Positions 7,703 through 17,126 are shown, counted from the stretch's first letter. The stretch: 64,000 nt of DNA from Streptomyces ardesiacus (GCF_003112575.1 NZ_BEWC01000002.1:620001-684000); one strand, 5' to 3'. The notes: generated by a model not told the origin, from the letters alone. A program made the numbers and translations.

Positions 7703-9895
7703 ATGGGACGCGCTGAGCGGGAGACGGTCGCCCGCGGCAAGCGGCTCCAGGAGGCGGCGCGCGCCCTGGCCGGTGACCACGAGCGGGCCGTCGGGGCCGT
7801 CCGGGCGGCACTGGAGCCGCTGCACCGGGCCGCGGCCCGGGAGGCCCTCGACGCCATCCCCGTGACGCGGCTGCAGGAGGCCACCGGGGGGCAGTTGCGC
7901 CTGGGGGCCGTCGAGCGCGCCGGCTTCGGCACCGTCGCCGCCGTACTCGACGCCGGGGCCTACCGCCTGCGGCAGATACCCGGGGTCGGACAGCGCACCG
8001 TCGACCAGATCCTGTCCGCCGCACGGCAGTTGGCCGAGGCGGCCGGGGAGACGGTCGCCGTCCACCTGGACGTGGACCGGCCCGAGCCCGGTACGACCGC
8101 GCTGGTCTCGGCCCTCCACGTACTGGTGCAGGCGGGCCCGGAGGCGCGGCGCTCGGTCGACGAGGCCACCGCCCTGACGGGCCGGCTCGAACCGCTGCTG
8201 GCCGACGCCCGTCCGGCCGCCCGGCGGAGCGGACTGCTGCTGGCCGGACGGGCGCGGAGGGCGCGGGCGCGTGAGGCGGTCGCGGCGATCGGGACGCTCC
8301 TCGACGAGGCGGAGCGGGCCGGTGCCCCCGAGCGGTTCGCCCAGGCGTCGGTGGACCTGCTGCGCGGAGCGGCGGGCGACCTCGCGGCCTGGACCGACTT
8401 CGAAGTGCGCTCCGCCGAGTACTACGCACTGCTCGGCGAGATCGTCACGCGTGCCCCCGACACCGCGGCCGCCCAGGGCTTCCTGCCCGACGACCTCGCC
8501 GAGCGGGTGCGGGAACAGCACCTGGACGACACCCACCGCCGGGTGTCGCTGCGCGGGTACCAGGCGTTCGGGGCACGGTTCGCCCTCGCGCGGCGCCGGG
8601 TGATCCTGGGCGACGAGATGGGCCTGGGCAAGACCGTCCAGGCCATCGCGGCCCTGGCCCACCTGGCCGCGGGCGGCCGCACCCACTTCCTGGTGGTGTG
8701 CCCGGCGAGCGTCCTGGTCAACTGGACGCGCGAGGTCGCCTCCCGCAGCACGCTGCGGGTCCTGCCGCTGCACGGTCCGGACCGGCACGACGCCTTCGCC
8801 GACTGGCGGGAGCGGGGCGGGGTCGCGGTGACCACCTACGGCCTGCTGCGGCATCTCCCGGCCCCGGAGGCGGACCGACTCGGGATGCTGGTGGTCGACG
8901 AGGCGCACGCCGTGAAGAACCCGCAGACCCTGCGGGCGCGCGCGGTCGGCCAGTGGGCCGCCCGGTGCGAGCACGTCCTGTTCATGACGGGTACGCCGAT
9001 GGAGAACCGGGTCGCCGAGTTCCGCAACCTGGTCCGGATGCTCGACCCGGAGGTGGCGGACCGGCTGGGGGACGGCGCCGGGCCGGTCGACCCGGTGGCC
9101 TTCCGCCAGGCGGTCGCCCGGGTCTACCTGCGCCGCAACCAGAAGGACGTCCTGACCGAACTGCCCAGCCTCCAGCACACGGACGAGTGGGAGGAGCCGA
9201 GCGCCGAGGACGAGCGGGCCTACCGCGCGGCCGTGGCCGACGGCAACTTCATGGCCATGCGCAGGGCCGCGTACGCGCGTCCGGAGGCGTCCGCCAAACT
9301 CGGCCGCCTGCGCGAGATCGTGCGGGAGGCCGGGGAGAACGGGCACAAGGTCGTCGTCTTCACCGCCTTCCGGGACGTGCTGAGCACGGTCGAGGACGCG
9401 CTGCGCACCGAGGAACCCGGCCCGCGGGCGCCGTACGGCCCGGTCTTCGGGCCGCTGAACGGCAGCGTGCCGCCCGCCAGGCGCCAGCAGGTCGCCGACG
9501 CCTTCACGGCCGTGTCCGGACCGGCGGTGCTGCTCGCGCAGATCCAGGTGGCGGGGATCGGCCTCAACCTCCAGGCGGCCTCCGTGGTGGTCCTGTGCGA
9601 GCCCCAGATCAAGCCGACCGTCGAGCACCAGGCCGTCGCCCGGGCCCACCGCATGGGCCAGGTCCGGCCGGTCCGGGTGCACCGGCTGCTGACCACCGGC
9701 GGGGTCGACGAGCGGCTGGTGCGGATGCTGGACAGGAAGGCCCGGCTCTTCGACGCCTACGCCCGGCGCAGCGTGCTGGCCGAGGCGACGCCGGACGCCG
9801 TGGACGTCCTGGACCCCGACCTGGCCCGCCAGGTCGTCGAGGAGGAACAGGCCCGGCTCGGACTGGGCGACGGACGGCCCGCGCAGCCGTCCTGA
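7703..9895 (+). CDS. SNF2-family DEAD/DEAH helicase
   Basis: A 730-residue ATP-dependent DNA translocase. A helix-hairpin-helix-like element (LRQIPGVGQRTVDQIL) is near residues 90-105. Walker A, GDEMGLGKT, is at about 302-310, the DEAH box (VVDEAHAVKN) at about 397, and the helicase C domain ends with AHRMGQVRPVRVHRL at about 650. Such proteins remodel protein-DNA complexes or act in repair. The gene stands alone, and its stop codon lies inside the first of four 39-bp tandem repeats. No partner nuclease or methylase gene is adjacent, so a role in a defence system is not supported here. Confidence 0.92.
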   Translation: MGRAERETVARGKRLQEAARALAGDHERAVGAVRAALEPLHRAAAREALDAIPVTRLQEATGGQLRLGAVERAGFGTVAAVLDAGAYRLRQIPGVGQRTVDQILSAARQLAEAAGETVAVHLDVDRPEPGTTALVSALHVLVQAGPEARRSVDEATALTGRLEPLLADARPAARRSGLLLAGRARRARAREAVAAIGTLLDEAERAGAPERFAQASVDLLRGAAGDLAAWTDFEVRSAEYYALLGEIVTRAPDTAAAQGFLPDDLAERVREQHLDDTHRRVSLRGYQAFGARFALARRRVILGDEMGLGKTVQAIAALAHLAAGGRTHFLVVCPASVLVNWTREVASRSTLRVLPLHGPDRHDAFADWRERGGVAVTTYGLLRHLPAPEADRLGMLVVDEAHAVKNPQTLRARAVGQWAARCEHVLFMTGTPMENRVAEFRNLVRMLDPEVADRLGDGAGPVDPVAFRQAVARVYLRRNQKDVLTELPSLQHTDEWEEPSAEDERAYRAAVADGNFMAMRRAAYARPEASAKLGRLREIVREAGENGHKVVVFTAFRDVLSTVEDALRTEEPGPRAPYGPVFGPLNGSVPPARRQQVADAFTAVSGPAVLLAQIQVAGIGLNLQAASVVVLCEPQIKPTVEHQAVARAHRMGQVRPVRVHRLLTTGGVDERLVRMLDRKARLFDAYARRSVLAEATPDAVDVLDPDLARQVVEEEQARLGLGDGRPAQPS

Positions 9896-10030
9896 AGACG
9901 CGTCACGTCGGAACGGCCCGCGCAGCCGTCCTGAAGGCGTGTCACGTCCGAGCGGCCCGCGCAGCCGTCCTGAAGGCGTGTCACGTCCGAGCGGCCCGCG
10001 CAGCTGTCCTGAAGGCGTGTCACGTGCGGG
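9875..10030. repeat. Four tandem 39-bp repeats across the helicase stop codon
   Basis: Four contiguous 39-bp copies begin CGGCCCGCGCAGCCGTCCTG. The two inner copies are identical; the first and last differ at a few positions. The first copy contains the last codons and the TGA of the helicase gene, so the array looks like duplication of the 3' end. The unit length is a multiple of three, so the frame would also stay open if the stop were lost. Confidence 0.9.
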
Positions 10031-10443
10031 CGGCCCGGCCCTCCGACCACCCGCGCACCGGCGACCGCCCGCCCGTCCTCCGCGTCGGCCGGTGCCTTCG
10101 GCCGCTGGTCCCGCCTGCGCCGCCTACGGCGGGAACGCGCACGCCGCCGGCGTCCGGTCCACCTGGCTCCGTACGACCAGCGGCCTCCGGAGCGCCGTCA
10201 CGCGCGGGAGGCGGGCGAGCGGAGCGGGCGTGGGGCACCGGGCACGAGGGAGCGCAGCCGACGGCGCGGGGCGAGCCCCCGCCGTGGCCGGGCACGCCGC
10301 GGCCGGAACCGCGCCGATCGGCGCGGCGACGAACCCGGCGTGCGCCGCCGCGACCCGCGCGTCGCCTCCCCGCCGGGCCGCGCTTACGATGCGCGGGGCC
10401 GCGCACGCCGCCGCACCACCTCGTGAACAGGAGCAAGGCACTC
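9896..10443. other. Non-coding stretch after the helicase gene
   Basis: The first 135 bases are the rest of the tandem repeat array. The remainder is GC-rich sequence with no open frame that looks like a real gene on either strand. It should contain the promoter of the DUF4190-type gene, but I could not place one. Confidence 0.6.
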
Positions 10444-11580
10444 GTGTCGATACCGCCGCCGCCGGGACCCCAAGGGCCCTACCCCCAGGGCCCGTACGCT
10501 CCGCCGCCGTGGGGCCACCCCTACGGGCCGCACCCCCGGCAGGCCCCCGTCAACGGGCTCGCCGTCGCCGCCTTCGTGCTCGGTGTCCTGTGCTGCGTGC
10601 CGGCGGTCGGGCTCGTGCTCGGGCTGATCGCGCTGGCCCGGATCCGCAAGCGGGGCGAGCGGGGCAAGGGATTCGCGGTGGCCGGAAGTGTGCTGTCCTC
10701 CGTGGGACTGGTCCTGTGGGTGCTGGTGTTCTCGACCGGCGCCGCCGCCGACTTCTGGGACGGCTTCCGGGACGCCGCCCGCAGCGGCACCGCCTTCGCC
10801 CTCGAGAAGGGCCAGTGCTTCAACACACCCGGGGGCTCCCTCCAGGGCGTGACGTACGACGTCGACGAGGTGCCCTGCGAACAGCGGCACGACGGCGAGG
10901 TGTTCGCCGTGTTCGACCTGCCGGACCGCGGCCCGTACCCGGGGGACCGCGAGGTCACCTCGACGGCCGACGAGCGCTGCTACGGGCTCGTGGACGAGTA
11001 CGCCATGGACACCTGGGCGCTGCCGACCGACGTCGACGTGTACTACCTGACGCCGACCTCGGGCAGTTGGCGGGCGGGTGACCGGGAGATCACCTGCCTG
11101 TTCGGCAGCACGGACGAGGGGACCGGCCTGAAGGGTTCGCTGCGCAACGACGCATCGACGCTCGACGCGCACCAGGTCGCCTACCTGGAGGCCGCGCGAG
11201 TCGTGGACGACGCCTTGGAGTCGACGCCGGAGAGCGAGTACTTCGAGGACGACCCGGCCGGGTACCGGGCCTGGGCGGGCCGGGTGGAGAAGGCGCTGGG
11301 CGAGCAGATCGGGATGCTGGGCGCGCACTCCTGGCCGTCCGCGGCCGAGCGGCCCGTCACCAAGCTGGTCGCGGACCTCGAAGCGGCACGCAAGGAGTTC
11401 GCCGCGGCCGGGACGACTCCCGCCGCGGACCCGTTCTACGAGCACCTCGACGAGGGCTACGCGCTCGTCGACGGCGACACCACCGTCACCGCCCGCGAGT
11501 CCCTCGGCCTCGACACCACGCCGCCGGAGTACGAGGAGCCCGGCGGCGGCGGAGGAGACAGCCCCGGCAAGGAGGTGTGA
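10444..11580 (+). CDS. DUF4190 / septum-formation-type membrane protein
   Basis: A 378-residue protein. The N-terminus (about 1-38) is Pro/Gly/Tyr-rich. Residues about 40-105 match the DUF4190 pattern: two membrane segments flanking a short basic loop (LALARIRKRGERGKGFAVAG). The outside part (about 115-250) has paired Cys (GQCFNTPG, VPCEQRHDGEVFAVF, DERCYGL, ITCLFGS), as in the septum-formation domain found next to DUF4190 in actinobacteria. The tail is acidic and Gly-rich. The GTG start has AGGAG about ten bases upstream. Its role at the cell envelope is inferred from the family. Confidence 0.82.
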   Translation: MSIPPPPGPQGPYPQGPYAPPPWGHPYGPHPRQAPVNGLAVAAFVLGVLCCVPAVGLVLGLIALARIRKRGERGKGFAVAGSVLSSVGLVLWVLVFSTGAAADFWDGFRDAARSGTAFALEKGQCFNTPGGSLQGVTYDVDEVPCEQRHDGEVFAVFDLPDRGPYPGDREVTSTADERCYGLVDEYAMDTWALPTDVDVYYLTPTSGSWRAGDREITCLFGSTDEGTGLKGSLRNDASTLDAHQVAYLEAARVVDDALESTPESEYFEDDPAGYRAWAGRVEKALGEQIGMLGAHSWPSAAERPVTKLVADLEAARKEFAAAGTTPAADPFYEHLDEGYALVDGDTTVTARESLGLDTTPPEYEEPGGGGGDSPGKEV

Positions 11581-11684
11581 CGGCGCCCATAGCGGGGAGA
11601 AAGTGCCTGCGTAAAGCCCTCGGGCGGGGCAAGTCATCACTTCGAGTGATTCTCTGGCCTTTGCTTGCCCGGGACAACCCGCGG

Positions 11685-11711
11685 TTGCCACGCTGTTGCT
11701 GTCTGTACAAT
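11685..11711 (+). promoter_or_regulatory. Possible promoter of the GntR regulator
   Basis: TTGCCA and TACAAT are good matches to the -35 and -10 boxes of the main sigma factor, but the 15-base gap is shorter than the usual 17. The -10 box ends 16 bases before the GTG start, so the leader would be very short. Confidence 0.35.
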
Positions 11712-11727
11712 CTGATGGGAGCGGCCA

Positions 11728-12480
11728 GTGACATTCGGTGAGCAGCCGGCGTATCTGCGCGTGGCGGGTGATCTCCGCAAGAAGATCGCCGACGGCCTGC
11801 TGCCGCCCCACACCCGCCTTCCGTCCCAGGCGCGGATCCGCGAGGAGTACGGCGTCTCGGACACCGTCGCCCTGGAGGCCCGCAAGGTGCTGATGGCCGA
11901 GGGCCTGGTCGAGGGCCGCTCCGGCTCCGGCACCTATGTGCGCGAGCGGCCCGTCCCGAAGCGCGTCGCCCGGTCCGGGTACCGCCCGGCCGGGGGCGCC
12001 ACGCCCTTCCGGCAGGAGCAGGCCGACGCCGACGTGCGCGGCACCTGGGAGTCGCGCAGCGAGCAGGCCGAGGCGAGCGGCGCCGTGGCCGAGCGGCTCG
12101 GGATCAAGCCCGGCGACCGCGTGATGTGCACCCGGTACGTCTTCCGGGAGGCCGGTGAGGCCGTCATGCTCTCCACCTCCTGGGAGCCGCTTGACCTGAC
12201 CGGGCGCACACCGGTGATGCTGCCCGAGGAGGGGCCGCTCGGCGGCATGGGCGTCGTCGAGCGCATGGCCGCCATCGACGTCGTCGTGGACAACGTCACC
12301 GAGGAGGTCGGCGCCCGCCCCGGCCTCGCCGAGGAACTGCTCGCCCTGGGAGGCGTGCCGGGACACGTGGTGCTGGTCATCCAGCGCACGTTCTACGCCT
12401 CCGGGCGCGCGGTGGAGACGGCCGACGTGGTCGTCCCCGCCGACCGGTACCGGGTGGCGTACCACCTGCCGGTCAGGTAG
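11728..12480 (+). CDS. GntR-family regulator, HutC subfamily
   Basis: A 250-residue regulator. Residues about 5-70 are the winged helix (YLRVAGDLRKKIADGLL, LPSQARIREEYGVS, GRSGSGTYVRER). Residues about 95-245 are a UTRA effector-binding domain (VMCTRYVFREAGEAVMLSTS, VVLVIQRTFYASGRAVETADVV). HutC-type regulators usually respond to sugars, amino acids or related metabolites. The GTG start has GGGAG eight bases upstream. No obvious target operon is adjacent, so the regulon is unknown. Confidence 0.92.
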   Translation: MTFGEQPAYLRVAGDLRKKIADGLLPPHTRLPSQARIREEYGVSDTVALEARKVLMAEGLVEGRSGSGTYVRERPVPKRVARSGYRPAGGATPFRQEQADADVRGTWESRSEQAEASGAVAERLGIKPGDRVMCTRYVFREAGEAVMLSTSWEPLDLTGRTPVMLPEEGPLGGMGVVERMAAIDVVVDNVTEEVGARPGLAEELLALGGVPGHVVLVIQRTFYASGRAVETADVVVPADRYRVAYHLPVR

Positions 12481-12884
12481 CCGCCAAGGAGCGCACCGGC
12501 GCGGGGAGTTCACGCCACTCCGCGGTGTGAGATGGCGCACGCCCGTCGTGCGCCTCCCGCGCTCCGTTCCTCCTCCCGCACCCCTGCTCGCCCGTCCGCG
12601 GCCCCCGGCGGCACCCTCCGCCCGGCGCCGGAATCCGGCCGTTCCCGCAGGTCCCCTCCCCGGCTCCCCGTCATGCCTGTGACCGGAGGCAACGGTGTGC
12701 GCGGACGGCGCGTTCCGCAACGCGCGCCCCCTGCGTTCTGGCTGGTTGCGTACCTCTTTGTGCAAAGCCGTGTTCGCTCCGTGAAGGTAGGGCGTAGGCT
12801 CGGGCATATGCGGATTGCGGTTTCCCGGACGGGCGGGGCGCGGCGAGTGCCGCGGGCGACGGGAACGTGAGGCGGAGGGGCGCG
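12481..12884. other. Intergenic region
   Basis: No convincing gene on either strand. A short inverted repeat CTTTG-tg-CAAAG sits at 12756-12767, upstream of the SPOR-like gene, and could be part of its control region. Nothing else was recognised. Confidence 0.5.
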
Positions 12885-13088
12885 ATGAACGACGGCACGG
12901 TCACTCTTCCCTGGCTGGTCTTCCGGCAGGACGACAACGGCAATCGCTACCGCGTGGGCAGGTACGCGACCCGGGCCGAGGCCCAGGAGATCGCGGACAC
13001 CCTCGACGGTCGCGGCCATCAGCGGCTCTACTGGGTCGAGAGGCTCGGCGCGAAGGACGCGGGCACGGCCACGGGCGCGGCGGACTGA
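12885..13088 (+). CDS. Small SPOR-like protein
   Basis: A 67-residue protein, MNDGTVTLPWLVFRQDDNG, followed by a pattern (YRVGRYATRAEAQEIADTL) like that of short SPOR-domain proteins common in Streptomyces. There is no signal peptide or membrane segment. The ATG has GGAGGGG about four bases upstream. Function is unknown. The family assignment rests on the pattern only. Confidence 0.75.
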   Translation: MNDGTVTLPWLVFRQDDNGNRYRVGRYATRAEAQEIADTLDGRGHQRLYWVERLGAKDAGTATGAAD

Positions 13089-13146
13089 CCGACGCCGCCA
13101 CCGGGCGGGCCGGACCGGCCGGGTGCGAGGCCGTAGGCTCCGGCGC

Positions 13147-13569
13147 ATGACGGAACGGATCGTGGTGGGCGCCGCCCTGATCGACGGCGGACGCCTGCTC
13201 GCCGCACGCCGCAGCGCGCCCGCCGAACTCGCCGGGCGGTGGGAGCTGCCCGGCGGCAAGGTCGAGGCCGGCGAGGCGCCCGAGGCGGCGCTCGTGCGCG
13301 AGCTGCGCGAGGAACTCGGGGTGGCGGCCGGGACCGGTGAGCGTGTCCCGGGGCAGTGGCCGCTGCGGGCGCCGTACGTCCTCCAGGTGTGGACCGCCCG
13401 CCTGCTCCCCGGCTCCGCCGCCCCCGAACCCCTTGAGGATCATGACGCCCTGCGCTGGCTGACCCCCGCCCAGGTCTGGGACGTGCCCTGGCTCGAGCAG
13501 GACGTACCGGCCGTCGAGCGCGTGCTCGCCCAGGTCTGGCCCGAGGTGCGCGCCGCGCGGCCCGAATGA
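13147..13569 (+). CDS. NUDIX hydrolase (MutT-like)
   Basis: A 140-residue enzyme with a complete Nudix box (about residues 36-59; GGKVEAGEAPEAALVRELRE then ELGV), including the catalytic REL-EE block that binds the metal. The N-terminal VVGAALIDGGRLLAARRS and the late ALRWLTPAQVWDVPWLEQD match MutT/8-oxo-dGTP diphosphatase-like and CTP-pyrophosphohydrolase members. It probably cleaves a nucleoside diphosphate derivative. The exact substrate is not decidable. Confidence 0.92.
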   Translation: MTERIVVGAALIDGGRLLAARRSAPAELAGRWELPGGKVEAGEAPEAALVRELREELGVAAGTGERVPGQWPLRAPYVLQVWTARLLPGSAAPEPLEDHDALRWLTPAQVWDVPWLEQDVPAVERVLAQVWPEVRAARPE

Positions 13570-13671
13570 GCGGTACCCGGACCGGTACCGACCCCGGATA
13601 AAGGGGTATGGGCCCATTAACCCCCCGAAAAGGGGCACGCGTGGGAGTTGTCGTCCGGGGAAGTGATCGGC

Positions 13672-14109
13672 GTGAGCGGCATCGAGGGCGACTACGTCGA
13701 GTGGGTCTTCCCCGCGGCGCCGGACGCCGTGCGGACCGCCCGCTCCCGGGTCCGCCGCACGCTGGACGACTGGCGGCTCGACAGTGTCGGGGACATCGCC
13801 GTGCTGCTCGTCAGCGAGCTGGTCACCAACGCCCTGCGGCATGCCGCGGGACCCATCGGAGTCCGCCTGGTGCGCGAAGCCGCGGCGGCCGACGGAGCCG
13901 CCGGGGTCCTGCTGGTGGAGGTGTCCGACCCGCTGCCCGATCCGCCCCGTGAGCGCGTAGCCGGCCCCGACGACGAGGCCGGCCGGGGCCTGCAACTGCT
14001 GGCCGCCGTCGCGCGTGGCTGGGGCACCCGGCCGGGCGGGACGGGAAAGACCGTGTGGTTCGAACTCGCCCTGCCGGCCGATGTGCCGACCGACGTGCCG
14101 GCTTCGTGA
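13672..14109 (+). CDS. Anti-sigma-type ATP-binding protein (RsbW-like HATPase)
   Basis: A 145-residue single-domain GHKL ATPase. The N box (VSELVTNALRHA) is at about residues 45-56, and the G1/G2 boxes (VEVSDPLPDPP, GRGLQLLAAVARGWG) follow. This is the regulatory kinase fold used by the many RsbW-like proteins of Streptomyces to control sigma factors or anti-sigma antagonists. The GTG start has GGGGAAG nine bases upstream. The next gene carries the same ATPase domain fused to a PP2C phosphatase, so the two may act on a shared partner-switching pathway. Confidence 0.88.
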   Translation: MSGIEGDYVEWVFPAAPDAVRTARSRVRRTLDDWRLDSVGDIAVLLVSELVTNALRHAAGPIGVRLVREAAAADGAAGVLLVEVSDPLPDPPRERVAGPDDEAGRGLQLLAAVARGWGTRPGGTGKTVWFELALPADVPTDVPAS

Positions 14110-14392
14110 CGCTCCGTCGCCGCAGACCGGGAAAGTGTCCGGAATGTACCGACATCGACCCTTGTCCCGGCCGTCAACCGGTTCGGGCCGGTGGCAGTTG
14201 TGGAACTGCGTGATTCGATGCCGTGTCCGCTGGTTAGAAGACTGGAAGTGTTGTCACGGTCCGGACCGAAAACCATCGGGACCGTGCTGTGATCGTGAAC
14301 ACCGTGTCGTGCGGCGCCGTAGTGCTGGATACTGCGGGCAGCCGCCTCCGGTGACCGGTGCCGGACGCGGTGAGCTGGAGGGGACGGTTCGC

Positions 14393-17005
14393 GTGAGCGA
14401 GATACCAGCGAGGGCCGAGGAGCCCACGGAGCCCACCGAGTCCGGGGGCCCGGCGCAGGGCGCGCCGCTCGGTGACGCGGTGTGGCAGAGCAGCCCGCCC
14501 GGCTCCATCTACGACTACATCAAGGTCGCCTCCTTCTCCATCGGGCCCGACGGGCTCGTCGACCAGTGGAGCCTGCGCGCCGAGCAACTGCTCGGCATCC
14601 GTGCGGAGGACGCCGTCGGCGCCGATCCCATCGAGACCTTCATCGACCCCGACCTGCGCGAGCGCGGCCAGCGCAAGATGACCGAGATCCTCGACGGCCG
14701 GGAGTGGACCGGCGTGGTCCCCTTCCGGACGCCGGACGGCACCACCGGGTCCGGGGAGCGCGCGAACGGACGCCGCGGGCAGCGCGGGCTGGCCGAGGTG
14801 TACGTCATGCCGACGCGCACCGAGGACGGGCAGAAGGCCGCCGTCTGCATCGTCGTCGACGTCCGCGTCCTGCGCAGCATCGAGACCGATCTCGCCGCCT
14901 CGCAGGCCATTTTCGGCCAGTCACCCTTCGGCTTCCTGCTGATCGACCCCGACCTGCGGGTGCGCCGCGCCAACCAGCGCTTCGCCTCGATCTTCGGCGG
15001 CAACCCCGACGACCACCGCGGCAAGGGCGTCCACGACTACCTGCCGCGCGGCGAGGCCGACCGGGTCACCGCGACCCTGCGCCGGGTCCTGGAGACCGGC
15101 GACTCGATCACGGACATGCACGTCACGGGCTTCGTGCCGGGCTCGCAGGAACGCCGCCACTGGTCCGTCAACCTCTACCGCGTGCACAGCGGTTCCGGCC
15201 GGCCCATCGGCGTGGCCTGGCTCGGCACCGACATCACCGCCCGCCGCCGGGCCGCCCGCGAGGCCGCCGCCGCCCGGCGCAACCTCGCCCTGCTCAACGA
15301 GGCCGGCGCCCGCATCGGCAACTCCCTCGACCTGGAGACCACCGCCCGCGAACTCCTCGACGTCGTCGTCCCCGGCTTCTGCGACCTGGCCACCGTCGAC
15401 CTCTACCAAGGACTGCTCGCCGGCGACGAGACCCCGCCCGGCCTCGCCGACGGCAGCGCGGAACTGCGCCGCGTAGCCTTCTCCAGCGCCGTCTCCGAAG
15501 CCCCCTTCCGCGGCGCCGGCCAGCGGGTCGAGCTCGGGGCCGTCCACCACTTCCCGTTCAACTCCCCCTGCGCGGACGCCCTGCGCACCGCCCGGCCGCG
15601 CACCGTCCCCGCCGAGGACGGCGGCCTCGTGCAGTCCACGATCGCCGTGCCGATGGTCGCCCACGACACGGTCGTCGGACTCGTCCAGTTCGCCCGCACC
15701 AAGGGCAGCGAGCCGTTCGGCGACCGCGACCGCGACCTCGCCGTGGAACTGGCCGCGCGCGCCGCCGTCTGCATCGACAACGCCCGCCTCTACCGGCGCG
15801 AACACGAACGCGCGCTGATCCTGCAGCGCTCCCTGCTCCCGCCCGGCGATCCGGAGGCGTCCGGGCTCGACATCGCCTGCCGCTACCTGCCCGGCAACGC
15901 GGCCACCGGCCGGGCCAGCGAGGTCGGCGGCGACTGGTTCGACGTCATCGAACTCCCCGGCCACCGCACCGCGCTGGTCGTCGGCGACGTCATGGGCCGC
16001 GGCCTGCGCGCCGCCGTCGCGATGGGGGAACTGCGCACCGCCGTGCGCACCCTGGCCCAGCTCGACCTCGAACCGGCCGAGGTGCTCGGCCAACTGGACG
16101 AGATCGCCCGCGGCCTCGGAGCCCCGGGAGGCGTCCAGCAGGCCACCCGCGCGGCCCGCCGTCCCCGGGAGGCCGACCTGTCCGAGGTGTACCTGGCGAC
16201 CTGCGTGTACGCCGTCTACGACGCGGTGACCCGGCGCTGCACCTTCGCCAACGCGGGCCACCTGCCACCCGTCCTGGTCGAGCCCGGCGAGTCCGCGCTG
16301 ATGCTGGACGTACCGCCCGGCCTGCCGCTCGGCGTCGGCGGGGAGCCCTTCGAGGAGGTGGAGGTCGAACTGCCCGAGGGCGCCCTGCTCGCCCTCTACA
16401 CCGACGGGCTGGTCGAGAGCCGCGACCACCCCCTCGACGAGGGCCTGCGGGCCTTCGTGGGCGCCCTCACCGACCCCGCGCAGCCCCTGGAGGACGTCTG
16501 CGACCAGGTCCTCCACACCCTCGACAGCCACCACGGCGAGGACGACATCGCCCTGCTCATGGCCCGTGTCCAGGGACTGCCCAGCGACTCGGTCGGCGAC
16601 TGGACCCTGCCGCGCGAACCGCGCAGCGTCGGCCGGGCCCGCGAGTACGCCCGCGCCCAGTTGCTCGCCTGGGACATGGAACCGCTGGTCGACACCACGG
16701 AACTGCTCGTCAGCGAACTCGTCACCAACGCGCTGCGCTACGGCGAGGGCGAGATCAGACTCCGCCTGCTCCTCGACCGCACCCTGGTCTGCGAGGTCTG
16801 GGACTCCGGCCTGGTCCAGCCCCGCCGGCGCCGCGCCCGCGACACGGACGAGGGCGGCCGCGGCCTGCAACTGGTCGGCCTGCTCAGCGCCGCCTGGGGC
16901 TCACGCCGTACGCCGCACGGCAAGACGGTCTGGTTCGAGCTGCCCCTGCCGGGCGCCGACACCCAGCTCACCGACCCGGCGGAGGCCCTGCTGAGCCTGT
17001 TCTGA
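14393..17005 (+). CDS. PAS-PAS-GAF-SpoIIE phosphatase-HATPase regulatory protein
   Basis: An 870-residue cytoplasmic signalling protein. In order: PAS (about 35-140), PAS (about 170-285), GAF (about 300-465), a SpoIIE/RsbU-type PP2C phosphatase (about 485-725, with EVGGDWFDVIELPGHRTALV, VVGDVMGRG and ALYTDGLVESRD), and a GHKL ATPase (about 745-860, with SELVTNALRYG and GRGLQLVGLLSAAWG). The metal-binding aspartates of the PP2C motifs are present. It probably dephosphorylates an anti-anti-sigma factor and also carries an anti-sigma-kinase-like module. The GTG start has GGAGGGG nine bases upstream. The upstream leader holds 8-bp perfect arms CACGGTCC/GGACCGTG at 14255-14262 and 14279-14286, possibly regulatory. 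Confidence 0.93.
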   Translation: MSEIPARAEEPTEPTESGGPAQGAPLGDAVWQSSPPGSIYDYIKVASFSIGPDGLVDQWSLRAEQLLGIRAEDAVGADPIETFIDPDLRERGQRKMTEILDGREWTGVVPFRTPDGTTGSGERANGRRGQRGLAEVYVMPTRTEDGQKAAVCIVVDVRVLRSIETDLAASQAIFGQSPFGFLLIDPDLRVRRANQRFASIFGGNPDDHRGKGVHDYLPRGEADRVTATLRRVLETGDSITDMHVTGFVPGSQERRHWSVNLYRVHSGSGRPIGVAWLGTDITARRRAAREAAAARRNLALLNEAGARIGNSLDLETTARELLDVVVPGFCDLATVDLYQGLLAGDETPPGLADGSAELRRVAFSSAVSEAPFRGAGQRVELGAVHHFPFNSPCADALRTARPRTVPAEDGGLVQSTIAVPMVAHDTVVGLVQFARTKGSEPFGDRDRDLAVELAARAAVCIDNARLYRREHERALILQRSLLPPGDPEASGLDIACRYLPGNAATGRASEVGGDWFDVIELPGHRTALVVGDVMGRGLRAAVAMGELRTAVRTLAQLDLEPAEVLGQLDEIARGLGAPGGVQQATRAARRPREADLSEVYLATCVYAVYDAVTRRCTFANAGHLPPVLVEPGESALMLDVPPGLPLGVGGEPFEEVEVELPEGALLALYTDGLVESRDHPLDEGLRAFVGALTDPAQPLEDVCDQVLHTLDSHHGEDDIALLMARVQGLPSDSVGDWTLPREPRSVGRAREYARAQLLAWDMEPLVDTTELLVSELVTNALRYGEGEIRLRLLLDRTLVCEVWDSGLVQPRRRRARDTDEGGRGLQLVGLLSAAWGSRRTPHGKTVWFELPLPGADTQLTDPAEALLSLF

Positions 17006-17126
17006 CCCGGCCCGGAGTCGTCCGGTTCCGGGCCCGCCGGGTACGGCGGACGTGGCCGTACCCGGCCAGCAGCAGGGCCGCCCCGGCCGTGACCAGGGGC
17101 GGCACCAGATCGGCGGAGACCGTCAC
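16968..17126 (-). CDS. Possible small membrane protein
   Basis: A 52-residue frame, MTVSADLVPPLVTAGAALLL, has one hydrophobic segment followed by a very basic tail (HVRRTRRARNR). The GTG start has GGGAG six bases upstream, which favours a real gene. It is convergent with the PP2C gene and overlaps its last 38 bases. I do not recognise a family, and it could be spurious. Confidence 0.35.
   Translation of the reverse strand: MTVSADLVPPLVTAGAALLLAGYGHVRRTRRARNRTTPGRVRTGSAGPPPGR

Noticed and set aside
7277..9682. An 800-codon minus-strand frame
   Set aside because: It is antisense to the XRE-cupin and SNF2 genes, which have clear motifs. The antisense product is His/Arg/Gly-rich and has no recognisable domain.
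7703..9895. SNF2 helicase as part of a phage-defence system
   Set aside because: No methylase, nuclease or other defence gene lies beside it. The neighbours are ordinary regulators and a membrane protein.
9875..10030. CRISPR-like array
   Set aside because: The 39-bp copies are contiguous with no spacers.
9757..10050. A minus-strand frame coding for repeated 13-residue units
   Set aside because: The repeats come from the 39-bp DNA array read in an antisense frame. No ribosome site was seen.
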